From: a bacterium
Lineage (GTDB): Bacteria; Armatimonadota; JACIXR01
Direction: 5' to 3'
NCBI GenBank assembly: GCA_014360495.1
Contig: JACIXR010000003.1
Span: 62,001-126,000, forward strand
Length of the DNA: 64,000 nt
In this document: positions 58,001-64,000 of the stretch, piece by piece
Position numbering within the stretch: the stretch's first letter is position 1
Layout: every line of letters begins with the position of its first letter
Made by a program: the position numbers and the translations under genes
Notes under the pieces: model-generated
Seen by the model: the letters and a program-made list of their open reading frames with translations, nothing else
Told to the model about the DNA's origin: nothing
Database searches by the model: none

Positions 58001-59285
58001 GGAAAGAAACAAGCTTTTCCTCGCCGCCATTTTCTACTCCTTCGGTATGGGCGCCTCAAGAGCCAACAACTGGTGTTTTAAGGACCCTTCATCCACCATC
58101 TTCCCATGGGGGCTCTTTTATCCCTGCGATATGGTGCCCAAGGAATGCGGTTTGGTTATGAGGGCTGGCGGATTTCTTCTCCGTCAAATCCACCCTGCCC
58201 CTCCCTCTCCTCCTTCCACATACCTTCTCATTCCCACTATGAATAGGGTAAGCGGAGCGAGGGAGAGAATCCACTACGCCATCCTTCGCTCCATAAATGC
58301 CTTGATAGAACTCGGAGTTGATTTCTGGATAATAGATGAGCCCCAAATAGAGAAGATTCCTCCAACGGTTAAAAACATAATCTATCCCCTTCCCCTCTGC
58401 GTTCCCGATAGGGTTTACTTTTGGCTTAAATCCTTCGTTGAGAAGGGCGGAAATCTCTTCATCAGCGGGGATATCTCTTTTGGTCCATCCAGAGAAAGAA
58501 ATAAAAAGGAGAGACTGGAAGAGCTTTGTGGAGTGAGATTTATAGAAGAGGTAGCGAAACCTTTAGAGGAAATCCCCCCAAAGGAAGCTTTTATTAGAGT
58601 GGAACCGATTAAGGCAAGAAGTTTGCTTGGGAAAGACCTCCTATTTGAAAACGAGATTGGGAAGGGCAAGGTATTCTTCACGCCATATTTGGAAGAGTTA
58701 AGACCCGCATCCGAGATTATGCGAGAAATTTTTCTCACCTTCTTGCAAATCGCTGGGATTGAGAGGATAAGGGAAATCAAGCCCGACTTACCTTCCCTAC
58801 ACCGCTTCCGAGTTAATACCTTGGATGGCAAAGCCTTCGTCGTCTTCAATCAAGGTGAGGAGCAGAGAATTTTTATTGAAGGGGATTCCCAGAGAATAGG
58901 GTTAACCGTTGGAACAAATATGCCAGGCTTCGCTCATATAACGAAAAACGGAGTTGTCAAGCTCGTTGGGAAAGGGGATATGAGGATAAACGGAGAAATC
59001 CTTTTCCGCTCCCAGCCCCATGTAATCCTCTCCTCCATTGACGGAAAACCCTTGAGCGAATCCAACTATATCTTGCTCATTCCCTTGGAGGAAGGGGAGA
59101 TAACCTTCCCCCAAAATTTCAAGATACAAATTGGAGAGCTTGAGGATGGCAAATGGAGGCAATTGGATAAAATGAGCGAGAGGAAATCCCTAAAAATAGA
59201 CGGAGACCTTCGTTTCACGCCAATCATCCTCTATAAAGATGAAGCACCAGACAAAGAATGGATAGAGAGAATCCTCCTTCCCTGA
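55044..59285 (+). CDS. Giant secreted GH42-like beta-galactosidase-type protein with duplicated CBM4/9-like modules
   Basis: Protein of 1413 residues. Signal peptide 1-22; CBM4/9-like modules at about 25-165 and 291-432 that are clear duplicates (SGWIKTKEVK/SGWLKTKDVK, GYAFLAVYEYD/GYAFLALYCYD, QAQGTAWFDDIAL/QGQGEAWFSSLEI). The first is followed by a ThuA/amidotransferase-like segment (183-290), continued at 440-570. Then a linker beta domain and a GH42-like TIM barrel (about 690-1060) with nucleophile candidate E964 (SLGEFGAKTHPAW). Where GH42 enzymes have an acid/base Glu, this one reads YYINGDLQ (N811-G812-D813). Trimerisation-like and C-terminal beta domains follow. First of an operon with an MFS transporter and a sugar kinase. 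Substrate uncertain. Confidence 0.8.
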   Translation: MKNLSRIKIFFLLVCLVPFAFGGNENLIRGGFEFPAGWSFPPTSSLDHSVFKSNPPSLKIEGSYGATYSLFVGENERFTLSGWIKTKEVKPTVENKGYAFLAVYEYDFHGRLLAFKDIVQITGTQDWNFYSYSFTTPPGTFYINIYCGLFQAQGTAWFDDIALTRGDEPLMSTKDKPLPPARGRIAILKDNIPPKGALTSPDLLYSLLKQAGFNPFFISADQLETELKRENYDLLIISYGESFPAKGARALFNFLREGGCLFTTGGYAFQNPLYKMGDKWVGEEEANSLKPNLLPAGDFADLSVWKIGRGCELDEENRFQGKPSAKVSLPYPSSSEWSTELTLPPAKLYRFSGWLKTKDVKGGYAFLALYCYDEKGNITLWRDVGKGIGTNDWQYFFWDFSPPLETKRIVIRCGIYQGQGEAWFSSLEIKERFETRINTAKGEPMDGLIVQPFQIGIFDPSYKLERVAYAKPAEGGILNWDFRLNGPFTGYASSGVTGSDDARWVSLLKGYDKYGRLRGSLGALLLHYSGFYAGSRWAFFGVDNKDLFEDENMRKAFLKVTRFLLKGVFLHNLKSDYAIYEQGEDVKLSVKVSDFGEDVSKAKLVFRVEERNKGRVCWEKEMDLSLSAGETKEFHAICQLGRFSDNLYKISAYLYLDGEKWDYMESGFMVRDETILKNAKQLSFHDNYLWFDGKPRFILGTDDYADTLLAARMNPLVWDKELRTLKDYGVDLYENLWISPAWYGYNIPENIWRKTDALAFLTQKHNLLFFPCILCGYNVAVSEEEREKQRQVCSQFAQRYHILPSLIYYINGDLQFNENDARKYHKALFNEFLKSKYKDMEELKSAWRLSPPKGEWGDIELPKPKWGNWEDTATADLLSFYGFLSSKWIDCMASALKSVDPKHPTTCEFYQLPVGGIDLREEINNLDISNIGYFGPPKEDIIRLPSTLKYHDLRSLGKSFSLGEFGAKTHPAWLTGSGYHIQRSEEERNKLFLAAIFYSFGMGASRANNWCFKDPSSTIFPWGLFYPCDMVPKECGLVMRAGGFLLRQIHPAPPSPPSTYLLIPTMNRVSGARERIHYAILRSINALIELGVDFWIIDEPQIEKIPPTVKNIIYPLPLCVPDRVYFWLKSFVEKGGNLFISGDISFGPSRERNKKERLEELCGVRFIEEVAKPLEEIPPKEAFIRVEPIKARSLLGKDLLFENEIGKGKVFFTPYLEELRPASEIMREIFLTFLQIAGIERIREIKPDLPSLHRFRVNTLDGKAFVVFNQGEEQRIFIEGDSQRIGLTVGTNMPGFAHITKNGVVKLVGKGDMRINGEILFRSQPHVILSSIDGKPLSESNYILLIPLEEGEITFPQNFKIQIGELEDGKWRQLDKMSERKSLKIDGDLRFTPIILYKDEAPDKEWIERILLP

Positions 59286-60424
59286 AAATTCCCCCCTTTT
59301 TCATTCTCAGTTTATCCTATGCTCTGACATTCGCCGGCGCAGGAGCGCTTCAGCAATTCGTCATCCCCATCCTCCGCCAAAGGGGCTTTGAGGAATTGAG
59401 GAGTTATTTGCCATTGATTGTAATATATTCCTCCTTCACCTTTTTCCGCTTCTTCTCAGGGTTATTCGTGAAAGCTTTCGGGGTAAAAATATCGCTCATC
59501 CTCGGCTCATTAACCTATGTCTTATTTCCCTTCGCCCTCTTGTTCTCCCTTCCCTACCTCGCCTTTCTCTTTTTGATGTTCCTTTGGGGATGGGGAGCAG
59601 CTATTTATTGGACCGCTGGGACAGTAGCGGTTTTGCTTCTCTCCAGGGAAAACAAATACGGCTCCTACACAGGTATCCTCTACACATGGCTTCAAACCGG
59701 TTTCGCAATCGGAGTAGCTATTTTAGGGGTATTGCATACGATAAAGGGAGAAACGCATATGTTCTCCTTCGCTTTCTCCCTTTCCCTCCTCGGCACCGTT
59801 CTCCTCTTACTTTTGCCCAGTTTCCCCCATAGGATGGAAAGCGTTCCACCTAAAGAGCTATTTGAGATAGCTTTTAGCAAAGAGAGCAGATTGCCGGCAT
59901 TTTACCTCTTCATCTCAGCCATATCCCTTGGTATTATGTTCGGCAGTTTCGGGGAATGGATAACCAAGCATTATAACTTCGCTTACCTTTCCCTCATCAC
60001 CTTTATCGGCTATGCGGGAAGGATTTTCTTTGCCTATCCCGGCGGATATGTAGCCGATAAATGGGGAGAAAATATGTCCCTTTTCCTCGCTTTCCTCTTC
60101 AGCTCTATAGGATTAGGAATAACTTCCTTTTTCTCCTCGCCCCTCACCTTATCCTTCGCTGCTTTATCCCTCGGCTCCCAGATGAGCATCGTTCCGATTT
60201 CCGCAACAGCATATATTGGAAGGAGATTCCCGAAAGAGATTTACCATTTAGCCTCCGGCGCCCTTTTAGCTTGGAATTCACTTGGTGTTGCAGTATCGCT
60301 TCTTATGTGTGCCCTCTTGGAAAGCCTCTGGAAAAAGCTCCCGCTCGTATTCCTTTTGTTTGCAATCATATTCTTCCTTTGTGGTATACTATCATTAAAT
60401 AAAGGTAACTCAAAAAGGAGGTAA
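59258..60424 (+). CDS. Major facilitator superfamily transporter
   Basis: Protein of 388 residues with about 11-12 hydrophobic helices in two halves. It carries RFFSGLFVKAFGVKISLILGS in the first half and YAGRIFFAYPGGYVADKWGENMSLFLA, an MFS loop motif, in the second. It overlaps the giant enzyme gene by 28 bases and ends 4 bases before the sugar kinase gene. By context it imports the monosaccharide or oligosaccharide released by the GH42-like enzyme. No specificity motif is recognised. Confidence 0.85.
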   Translation: MDRENPPSLKIPPFFILSLSYALTFAGAGALQQFVIPILRQRGFEELRSYLPLIVIYSSFTFFRFFSGLFVKAFGVKISLILGSLTYVLFPFALLFSLPYLAFLFLMFLWGWGAAIYWTAGTVAVLLLSRENKYGSYTGILYTWLQTGFAIGVAILGVLHTIKGETHMFSFAFSLSLLGTVLLLLLPSFPHRMESVPPKELFEIAFSKESRLPAFYLFISAISLGIMFGSFGEWITKHYNFAYLSLITFIGYAGRIFFAYPGGYVADKWGENMSLFLAFLFSSIGLGITSFFSSPLTLSFAALSLGSQMSIVPISATAYIGRRFPKEIYHLASGALLAWNSLGVAVSLLMCALLESLWKKLPLVFLLFAIIFFLCGILSLNKGNSKRR

Positions 60425-60428
60425 CGAG

Positions 60429-61502
60429 ATGATAGTTGAGACCATTGCCCCCGGAAGGATTTGCCTCTTCGGAGAGCATCAGGATTTCCTTGGCTTATGG
60501 GTTATAGCTTCCGCCATTGACCTCCACATACACATAAAAGGAAAGAAGATAAAGGATAAAATCCTTGAAATAAATATGCCCGATATCCAGGAAAAGCAAA
60601 CCATTGATTTGGAAAAGGAAATCGTCTATACAAAGCCTCGCGATTATTTGAAGGCAGGCGTGAAAGTGCTTTTGAATAGTGGTTATGAAATTGATTCGGG
60701 AGTGGAATGCGTTGTGAGAGGAGAACTGCCAATAAACGCGGGAGTTTCCAGCTCCTCAGCTTTAGTTGTCGGATGGATTAAGTTCCTCCTAACCCATATG
60801 GGAGTTGAGCTTCCCCCAGATCACCTGGCGAGGCTCGCTCATAGAGCGGAGGTTTTGGAGTTCAATGAACCAGGTGGGATGATGGACCATTTCACCTCAA
60901 GCATCGGCAATACCATCTTCGTTGATTGCGTCCCTCCTTTCTCCTATGAATCCCTACCTGTTAATCCAGAGGGCTTCGTCCTCGGGGATAGCCTGGAAAG
61001 AAAGGAAACGCTTGAGGTTTTGAGACGCTCACATGAAGAGGCTGAGGAAGGGATAAGGAAGCTAAAGGAGATTTACTCTCCATTTGATATACGCAAAACC
61101 CCTTTAAAAGAAGTTGAGAGATATCTAAAACAGTTGCCATCCCATCTGGCTGATAAGGTTTATGTGAACATAATTAATAGGGATATATGCTTGGAAGCTT
61201 ATGATATGTTTAAAAAGGGGAAAATAGAGGAGAAAAGATTGGGCTCGCTTCTAAATAAGCATCACGAGATGCTGAGAATATTGGGAGTATCAACGGATAA
61301 ATTGGATGAGCTTTGTCAGGCTTCATTGGCGGCGGGAGCTTTGGGAGCGAAGCTCGTCGGTTCAGGCGGTGGCGGCTGTATGATAGCCTATGCTCCAGGG
61401 AGGCAGGAGGAAGTAGCAAGAGCGATAGAAGAAGCGGGAGGGAAGGCATATATGGTTAAAATTGATAAAGGATGCCATAGCATCGTCTACGAAGAAGAAT
61501 GA
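60429..61502 (+). CDS. GHMP-family sugar kinase, galactokinase-like
   Basis: Protein of 357 residues with the GHMP fold. APGRICLFGEHQDFLGLWVIASAI near the N-terminus corresponds to the sugar-binding galactokinase signature GEHxD (with Gln instead of Thr). PINAGVSSSSALVVGW is the ATP loop, GGMMDHFTSSIGN supplies the catalytic Asp region, and KLVGSGGGGCMIAYAPG is the third motif. It would phosphorylate galactose or a related sugar at C1. The sugar is undetermined. ATG start after AAAAAGGAGGTAACGAG. Last gene of the GH42-like/MFS operon, ahead of a terminator. Confidence 0.88.
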   Translation: MIVETIAPGRICLFGEHQDFLGLWVIASAIDLHIHIKGKKIKDKILEINMPDIQEKQTIDLEKEIVYTKPRDYLKAGVKVLLNSGYEIDSGVECVVRGELPINAGVSSSSALVVGWIKFLLTHMGVELPPDHLARLAHRAEVLEFNEPGGMMDHFTSSIGNTIFVDCVPPFSYESLPVNPEGFVLGDSLERKETLEVLRRSHEEAEEGIRKLKEIYSPFDIRKTPLKEVERYLKQLPSHLADKVYVNIINRDICLEAYDMFKKGKIEEKRLGSLLNKHHEMLRILGVSTDKLDELCQASLAAGALGAKLVGSGGGGCMIAYAPGRQEEVARAIEEAGGKAYMVKIDKGCHSIVYEEE

Positions 61503-61548
61503 ATAAGGGATAGAAACTCGGGAAATCTTCCCAAGAAGTTAACCCCCT

Positions 61549-61583
61549 CCCTAATCTTTAGGGGTAGCTCCCCCTATCTTTAT
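61549..61583 (+). terminator. Terminator after the sugar kinase gene
   Basis: Two alternative stems, CCCTAA/TTAGGG (61549-61563) and AGGGG/CCCCT (61560-61575), followed by ATCTTTATT. Good candidate for ending the GH42-MFS-kinase operon before mraZ. Confidence 0.55.
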
Positions 61584-61652
61584 TAATTACGACAACCCCC
61601 AGACAAAAATTTTTTCACTTGCATCTTTCTTAAAAATCCCTTAAAAATTTAG

Positions 61653-61751
61653 TGGAGACTTAGTGGATTTTGAATTAAAATTTTTAAAAATTTATTGACT
61701 AATTTTCGCATTTGTCCCATAATTATGGTAGCTAATGGTAGAAAAGTGGAG
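61653..61751 (+). promoter_or_regulatory. Candidate MraZ operator boxes around the mraZ promoter
   Basis: TGGTA at 61726 and 61736 and TGGAG at 61747 occur at 10-11 base intervals between the -10 box and the start codon; the last overlaps the Shine-Dalgarno. Two more copies, TTAGTGGAG and TTAGTGGAT (TGG at 61653 and 61664, 11 apart), lie upstream of the -35. This is the spacing of known MraZ boxes (TGGG-N repeats every 10 bases), suggesting autoregulation. Confidence 0.5.
61695..61723 (+). promoter_or_regulatory. Promoter of the division cluster
   Basis: TTGACT (61695-61700), 17-base spacer, CATAAT (61718-61723). The predicted transcript starts near 61730, within the second TGG box. Confidence 0.7.
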
Positions 61752-61759
61752 GAAATAAC

Positions 61760-62218
61760 ATGCCTATCTTTACCGGTCTTTTTGTGCATACATTAGATGA
61801 CAAGGGAAGGTTAATTCTTCCCGCTAAGTTTCGCCTTCTCTTAGGTGAAACCTTCTACCTCACTAAGGGGATAGGAGGATGCGTCTTCCTCTTCCCCGAG
61901 GATGGATGGCGTCAATTGGCCGAACAACTTACCAAGCTCTCTTTCTTTGATAAAAACGCCGTTATTCTCCAAAGGCTCCTTGTGGGAGGAGCTGAGGCAG
62001 TATCCTGCGATAGACAGGGGAGGCTCGCTATCCCTGTTTCCTTGAGGGAATACGCCGGCTTAAAGGAAAACTCCGACGCGGTAGTTATGGGAATAGGCAA
62101 CCGCATAGAGATATGGAGCAAGGAAAGATGGGATAAGTTTGAGGAAGAACTCACACCTGAGGAAATAGCTAAAGCCGCGGAAAAACTCGGCTTTCTGGAA
62201 ACTCGCCCTCCCCTTTAA
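61760..62218 (+). CDS. mraZ: Transcriptional regulator MraZ
   Basis: Two-domain AbrB/SpoVT-type protein of 152 residues that binds the promoter of its own division cluster. The first half has GLFVHTLDDKGRLILPAKFR and the second VSCDRQGRLAIPVSLREYAGL, the two DxxGR repeats of MraZ. ATG start after TGGAGGAAATAAC. It is the first gene of mraZ-rsmH-ftsL-ftsI and abuts rsmH with no spacer. Confidence 0.97.
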   Translation: MPIFTGLFVHTLDDKGRLILPAKFRLLLGETFYLTKGIGGCVFLFPEDGWRQLAEQLTKLSFFDKNAVILQRLLVGGAEAVSCDRQGRLAIPVSLREYAGLKENSDAVVMGIGNRIEIWSKERWDKFEEELTPEEIAKAAEKLGFLETRPPL

Positions 62219-63094
62219 ATGAAAATTTACCATCAGCCGGTGATGGTAAAGGAGGTGTTAGAGATTTTACAACCTGAAAGAGGAGGCATATTTGTTGACT
62301 GCACAACAGGAGAAGGAGGGCATTCCCTCGCTCTTCTCCAGAAATTGCCTCCCTCCTCCACCTTAATCTGCATAGATAGGGATTGGGAAATGCTGGAAAT
62401 CGCTAAGGAGCGATTGAAAGCTTTCCCTCATAAAACCCATTTTTATAAAGCCAACTTTTCCCAGCTTCAACCAATCCTCGCTGAACTTGGCTTAAATGAG
62501 GCTGATGGCATCCTTTTCGATTTGGGAATCTCCTCTCGCCATATTGAAATCCCCGAGCGAGGGTTCAGCTTTCAGAGCGAGGGACCATTGGATATGAGGA
62601 TGGATAGAAATCAATCCCTAACCGCTGAGGATTTGGTAAATAGGCTTTCAAAAAAGGAACTGGCGAGAATCTTTATGGAATATGGAGAAGAACCATTCGC
62701 AGAGAGAATCGCCTCTGCTATCGTTGAACACAGAAAGAGGAAGAAGATTAGCTCAACAAGGGAACTGGCGGAGATTATAGAGAGAGTCGTGAGAAGAAGA
62801 GGGCGAATCCATCCTGCAACGAGGGTCTTTATGGCTCTACGCATAGCTGTTAACAAAGAATTGGAGGAACTTCGTTCCGCTCTTCCCATAGCGATATCCC
62901 TTTTAAAGAGAGGTGGGCGCCTTTGCGTCCTTTCTTACCACTCCCTTGAGGATAGGATTGTAAAAGAATGTTTCAGGGAGAAGAAGGACGAATTAAACAT
63001 CATAACACCCAAGCCACTGCGTCCCTCAATGGGAGAGGTAAGTATAAATCCAAGCGCGCGGAGCGCTAAACTTCGCGCGGTGGAAAGGAGGTAG
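62219..63094 (+). CDS. rsmH: 16S rRNA m4C1402 methyltransferase RsmH
   Basis: AdoMet-dependent rRNA methyltransferase of 291 residues. HQPVMVKEVLEILQPERGGIFVDCTTGEGGHS contains the SAM-binding start; FDLGISSRHIEIPERGFSFQSEGPLDMRMD and ALRIAVNKELEELRSALP are the family signatures, and VLSYHSLEDRIVKECFRE completes the active-site region. Length is normal. Start ATG 62219 follows the mraZ stop directly and is most likely translated by coupling. Confidence 0.97.
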   Translation: MKIYHQPVMVKEVLEILQPERGGIFVDCTTGEGGHSLALLQKLPPSSTLICIDRDWEMLEIAKERLKAFPHKTHFYKANFSQLQPILAELGLNEADGILFDLGISSRHIEIPERGFSFQSEGPLDMRMDRNQSLTAEDLVNRLSKKELARIFMEYGEEPFAERIASAIVEHRKRKKISSTRELAEIIERVVRRRGRIHPATRVFMALRIAVNKELEELRSALPIAISLLKRGGRLCVLSYHSLEDRIVKECFREKKDELNIITPKPLRPSMGEVSINPSARSAKLRAVERR

Positions 63095-63100
63095 AGGAAG

Positions 63101-63451
63101 ATGGGAATGGCTTTACCGAAAGAGAGACACCGCCCCTATAGAAGAGGAGTATCTCGCATCCCCCGAAGGGAGGAAGCCTTGTCGCCTGGATTGAGGAAGG
63201 CGGCTATTTCCACAGCTCTTGCCCTTATTATCCTCTTGTTGGGGCAGGTGGTAATGGGGAAAATCATAAACACCAAGGAATATTGGAAGGGAAAGTACTC
63301 AACAACCCAAAAGGTCCTGAAAGAGGAAAATGCCTTTTTAAAGGGACAGCTAAGCGACCTTCTTTCGCCTGTAAATGTTGAGAAGATAGCGAAAAGCAGA
63401 AATATGAAGAGGGCAACCATAGAATATTTTCTCACGATTGGGGAGAAATGA
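63101..63451 (+). CDS. ftsL: FtsL-like cell division protein
   Basis: A 116-residue bitopic protein. A basic N-terminus (KERHRPYRRGVSRIPRREE) is followed by one membrane helix (STALALIILLLGQVV, about 36-52) and a coiled-coil-like periplasmic part (TTQKVLKEENAFLKGQLSDLL), ending VEKIAKSRNMKRAT. Position between rsmH and ftsI and the architecture support FtsL. It starts after GGAGGTAGAGGAAG and its stop overlaps the ftsI start (ATGA). Confidence 0.85.
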   Translation: MGMALPKERHRPYRRGVSRIPRREEALSPGLRKAAISTALALIILLLGQVVMGKIINTKEYWKGKYSTTQKVLKEENAFLKGQLSDLLSPVNVEKIAKSRNMKRATIEYFLTIGEK

Positions 63452-64000
63452 AAGTTTCGCAAAAAACTAAGCAAAAGAGGATATCTTTTTTAGCCGCCTT
63501 TTTCCTCATTTGCATCCTCTTGCTCCTTTCCAACCTCTTTTATCTCCAAGTGGTTAAATTCCACTATTACAAAGAGCTCTCAAAGAAGTGCAGCGTTAGG
63601 CAAAAGGAAATCAAACCTCGAAGGGGAGCGATTTTGGACAGGAAGATGCGTCCCTTGGCCCAGGAAGCGCTGGGAGGCTCTATATTCCTCCGCCCCAGCG
63701 AGGTGAAGGACGCCACTCTCTTGGCTGCGAAGCTTTCCCCTCTTCTCTCCATAGAGGAGGACGATTTGGAGAAAAACCTTTTTAGCCCCCGTCCCATCGT
63801 CGCCTTGCAGAGGAACCTTGACTACGCAACCTTTCATAAAGTCAGGGAAATTATAAAAGAGAACCGAATCAAGGGAATCGAGCTTCAGGAAGAAAGAAAG
63901 AGGATTTATCCGAACGGCTCGCTTGCTGCTCATGTTCTCGGGTTCTGCAACGTTGACGAGGAGCCTCTTGAGGGATGCGAGAAAAGCCTGAACAAGTATT
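63448..64000 (+). CDS. ftsI: FtsI/PBP2-type penicillin-binding protein, N-terminal part (cut by window end)
   Basis: Only the first 184 residues are in the window and the frame stays open. Start ATG 63448 overlaps the ftsL stop. The N-terminus has a basic stretch (MKVSQKTKQKR), a membrane helix (about 12-35), then the dimerisation/pedestal domain with IKPRRGAILDRKMRPLA, RKRIYPNGSLAAHVLGF and GCEKSLNKY. These are standard for class B penicillin-binding proteins that cross-link septal peptidoglycan. The transpeptidase domain would follow outside the window. Confidence 0.93.
   Translation, partial: MKVSQKTKQKRISFLAAFFLICILLLLSNLFYLQVVKFHYYKELSKKCSVRQKEIKPRRGAILDRKMRPLAQEALGGSIFLRPSEVKDATLLAAKLSPLLSIEEDDLEKNLFSPRPIVALQRNLDYATFHKVREIIKENRIKGIELQEERKRIYPNGSLAAHVLGFCNVDEEPLEGCEKSLNKY

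Noticed and set aside
1-64000. CRISPR arrays, tRNA or rRNA genes, transposases, att sites
   Set aside because: No repeat-spacer pattern, tRNA T-loop consensus, rRNA segment or transposase motif was found on reading both strands.

Overview
The window looks like a chromosome segment of a diderm, probably thermophilic, glycan-degrading bacterium, most likely Armatimonadota. This is inferred from two DUF1559 pseudopilin-like proteins with the GFTLIELL leader and H-X9-DG signature, GxGYxYP-type and DUF6785-type proteins, uroporphyrinogen-decarboxylase (URO-D)-like paralogues next to glycosidases, a TonB-dependent receptor (outer membrane), and an intact mraZ/rsmH/ftsL/ftsI start of a division cluster. 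A planctomycete-like relative is the main alternative. No tRNA, rRNA, CRISPR array, insertion sequence or prophage was seen.

Layout. (1) 179-2138, minus strand: a cobalamin riboswitch with a consensus promoter and two terminator-like hairpins controls a pseudopilin gene and a BtuF-like cobalamin-binding protein gene. (2) 2135-6170, minus: a GH20-like hydrolase plus surface-sugar genes (DegT aminotransferase, hexapeptide acetyltransferase, dTDP-glucose dehydratase-like). (3) 6573-9344: an unknown secreted protein and a TonB-dependent receptor. (4) 9486-25928, minus: a polysaccharide/glycoconjugate region with GH2 beta-mannosidase-like protein, URO-D-like protein, DUF6785 membrane protein, two GxGYxYP proteins, a second pseudopilin behind a short leader ORF, and an intracellular GH38 alpha-mannosidase. 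(5) 26006-35394, plus: a giant GH2-like protein, a secreted GH38 alpha-mannosidase and an alpha/alpha-barrel protein. (6) 35384-39938, minus: zinc-ribbon/TPR protein, GGDEF cyclase, DUF763, MazG and DUF6485. (7) 39965-46432, plus: RicT-like PSP1 protein, FmdB-like zinc ribbon, MetG, radical SAM/HhH protein, Pcm and a GH123-like protein. (8) 46520-51446, plus: RodA and two large membrane proteins. (9) 51372-54873, minus: B12-type radical SAM, URO-D/methylcobamide-methyltransferase-like protein and DUF72. (10) 55006-61502, plus: GH42-like giant enzyme, MFS transporter and GHMP sugar kinase. (11) 61653-64000, plus: mraZ, rsmH, ftsL, ftsI (cut by the window end).

How it fits together. The cell appears to capture and dismantle mannose-containing and amino-sugar glycans outside and inside the cell, import the sugars and phosphorylate them. 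Corrinoid is a second theme: a B12-controlled uptake operon, a radical SAM protein with a B12-type N-terminal fold, and a URO-D-family protein carrying the zinc motif of methylcobamide methyltransferases.

The most striking observation is in region 1. Eighteen bases of the riboswitch terminator (1881-1898) are complementary, with one G-U pair, to the translation start of btuF in the same operon (1073-1090). This suggests that the terminated leader, or the leader in cis, could silence btuF as an antisense RNA. A pseudopilin under cobalamin control is itself unusual and suggests that DUF1559 pilins may be dedicated to particular substrates. Four genes also have promoters placed so close to the start codon that leaderless mRNAs are predicted.
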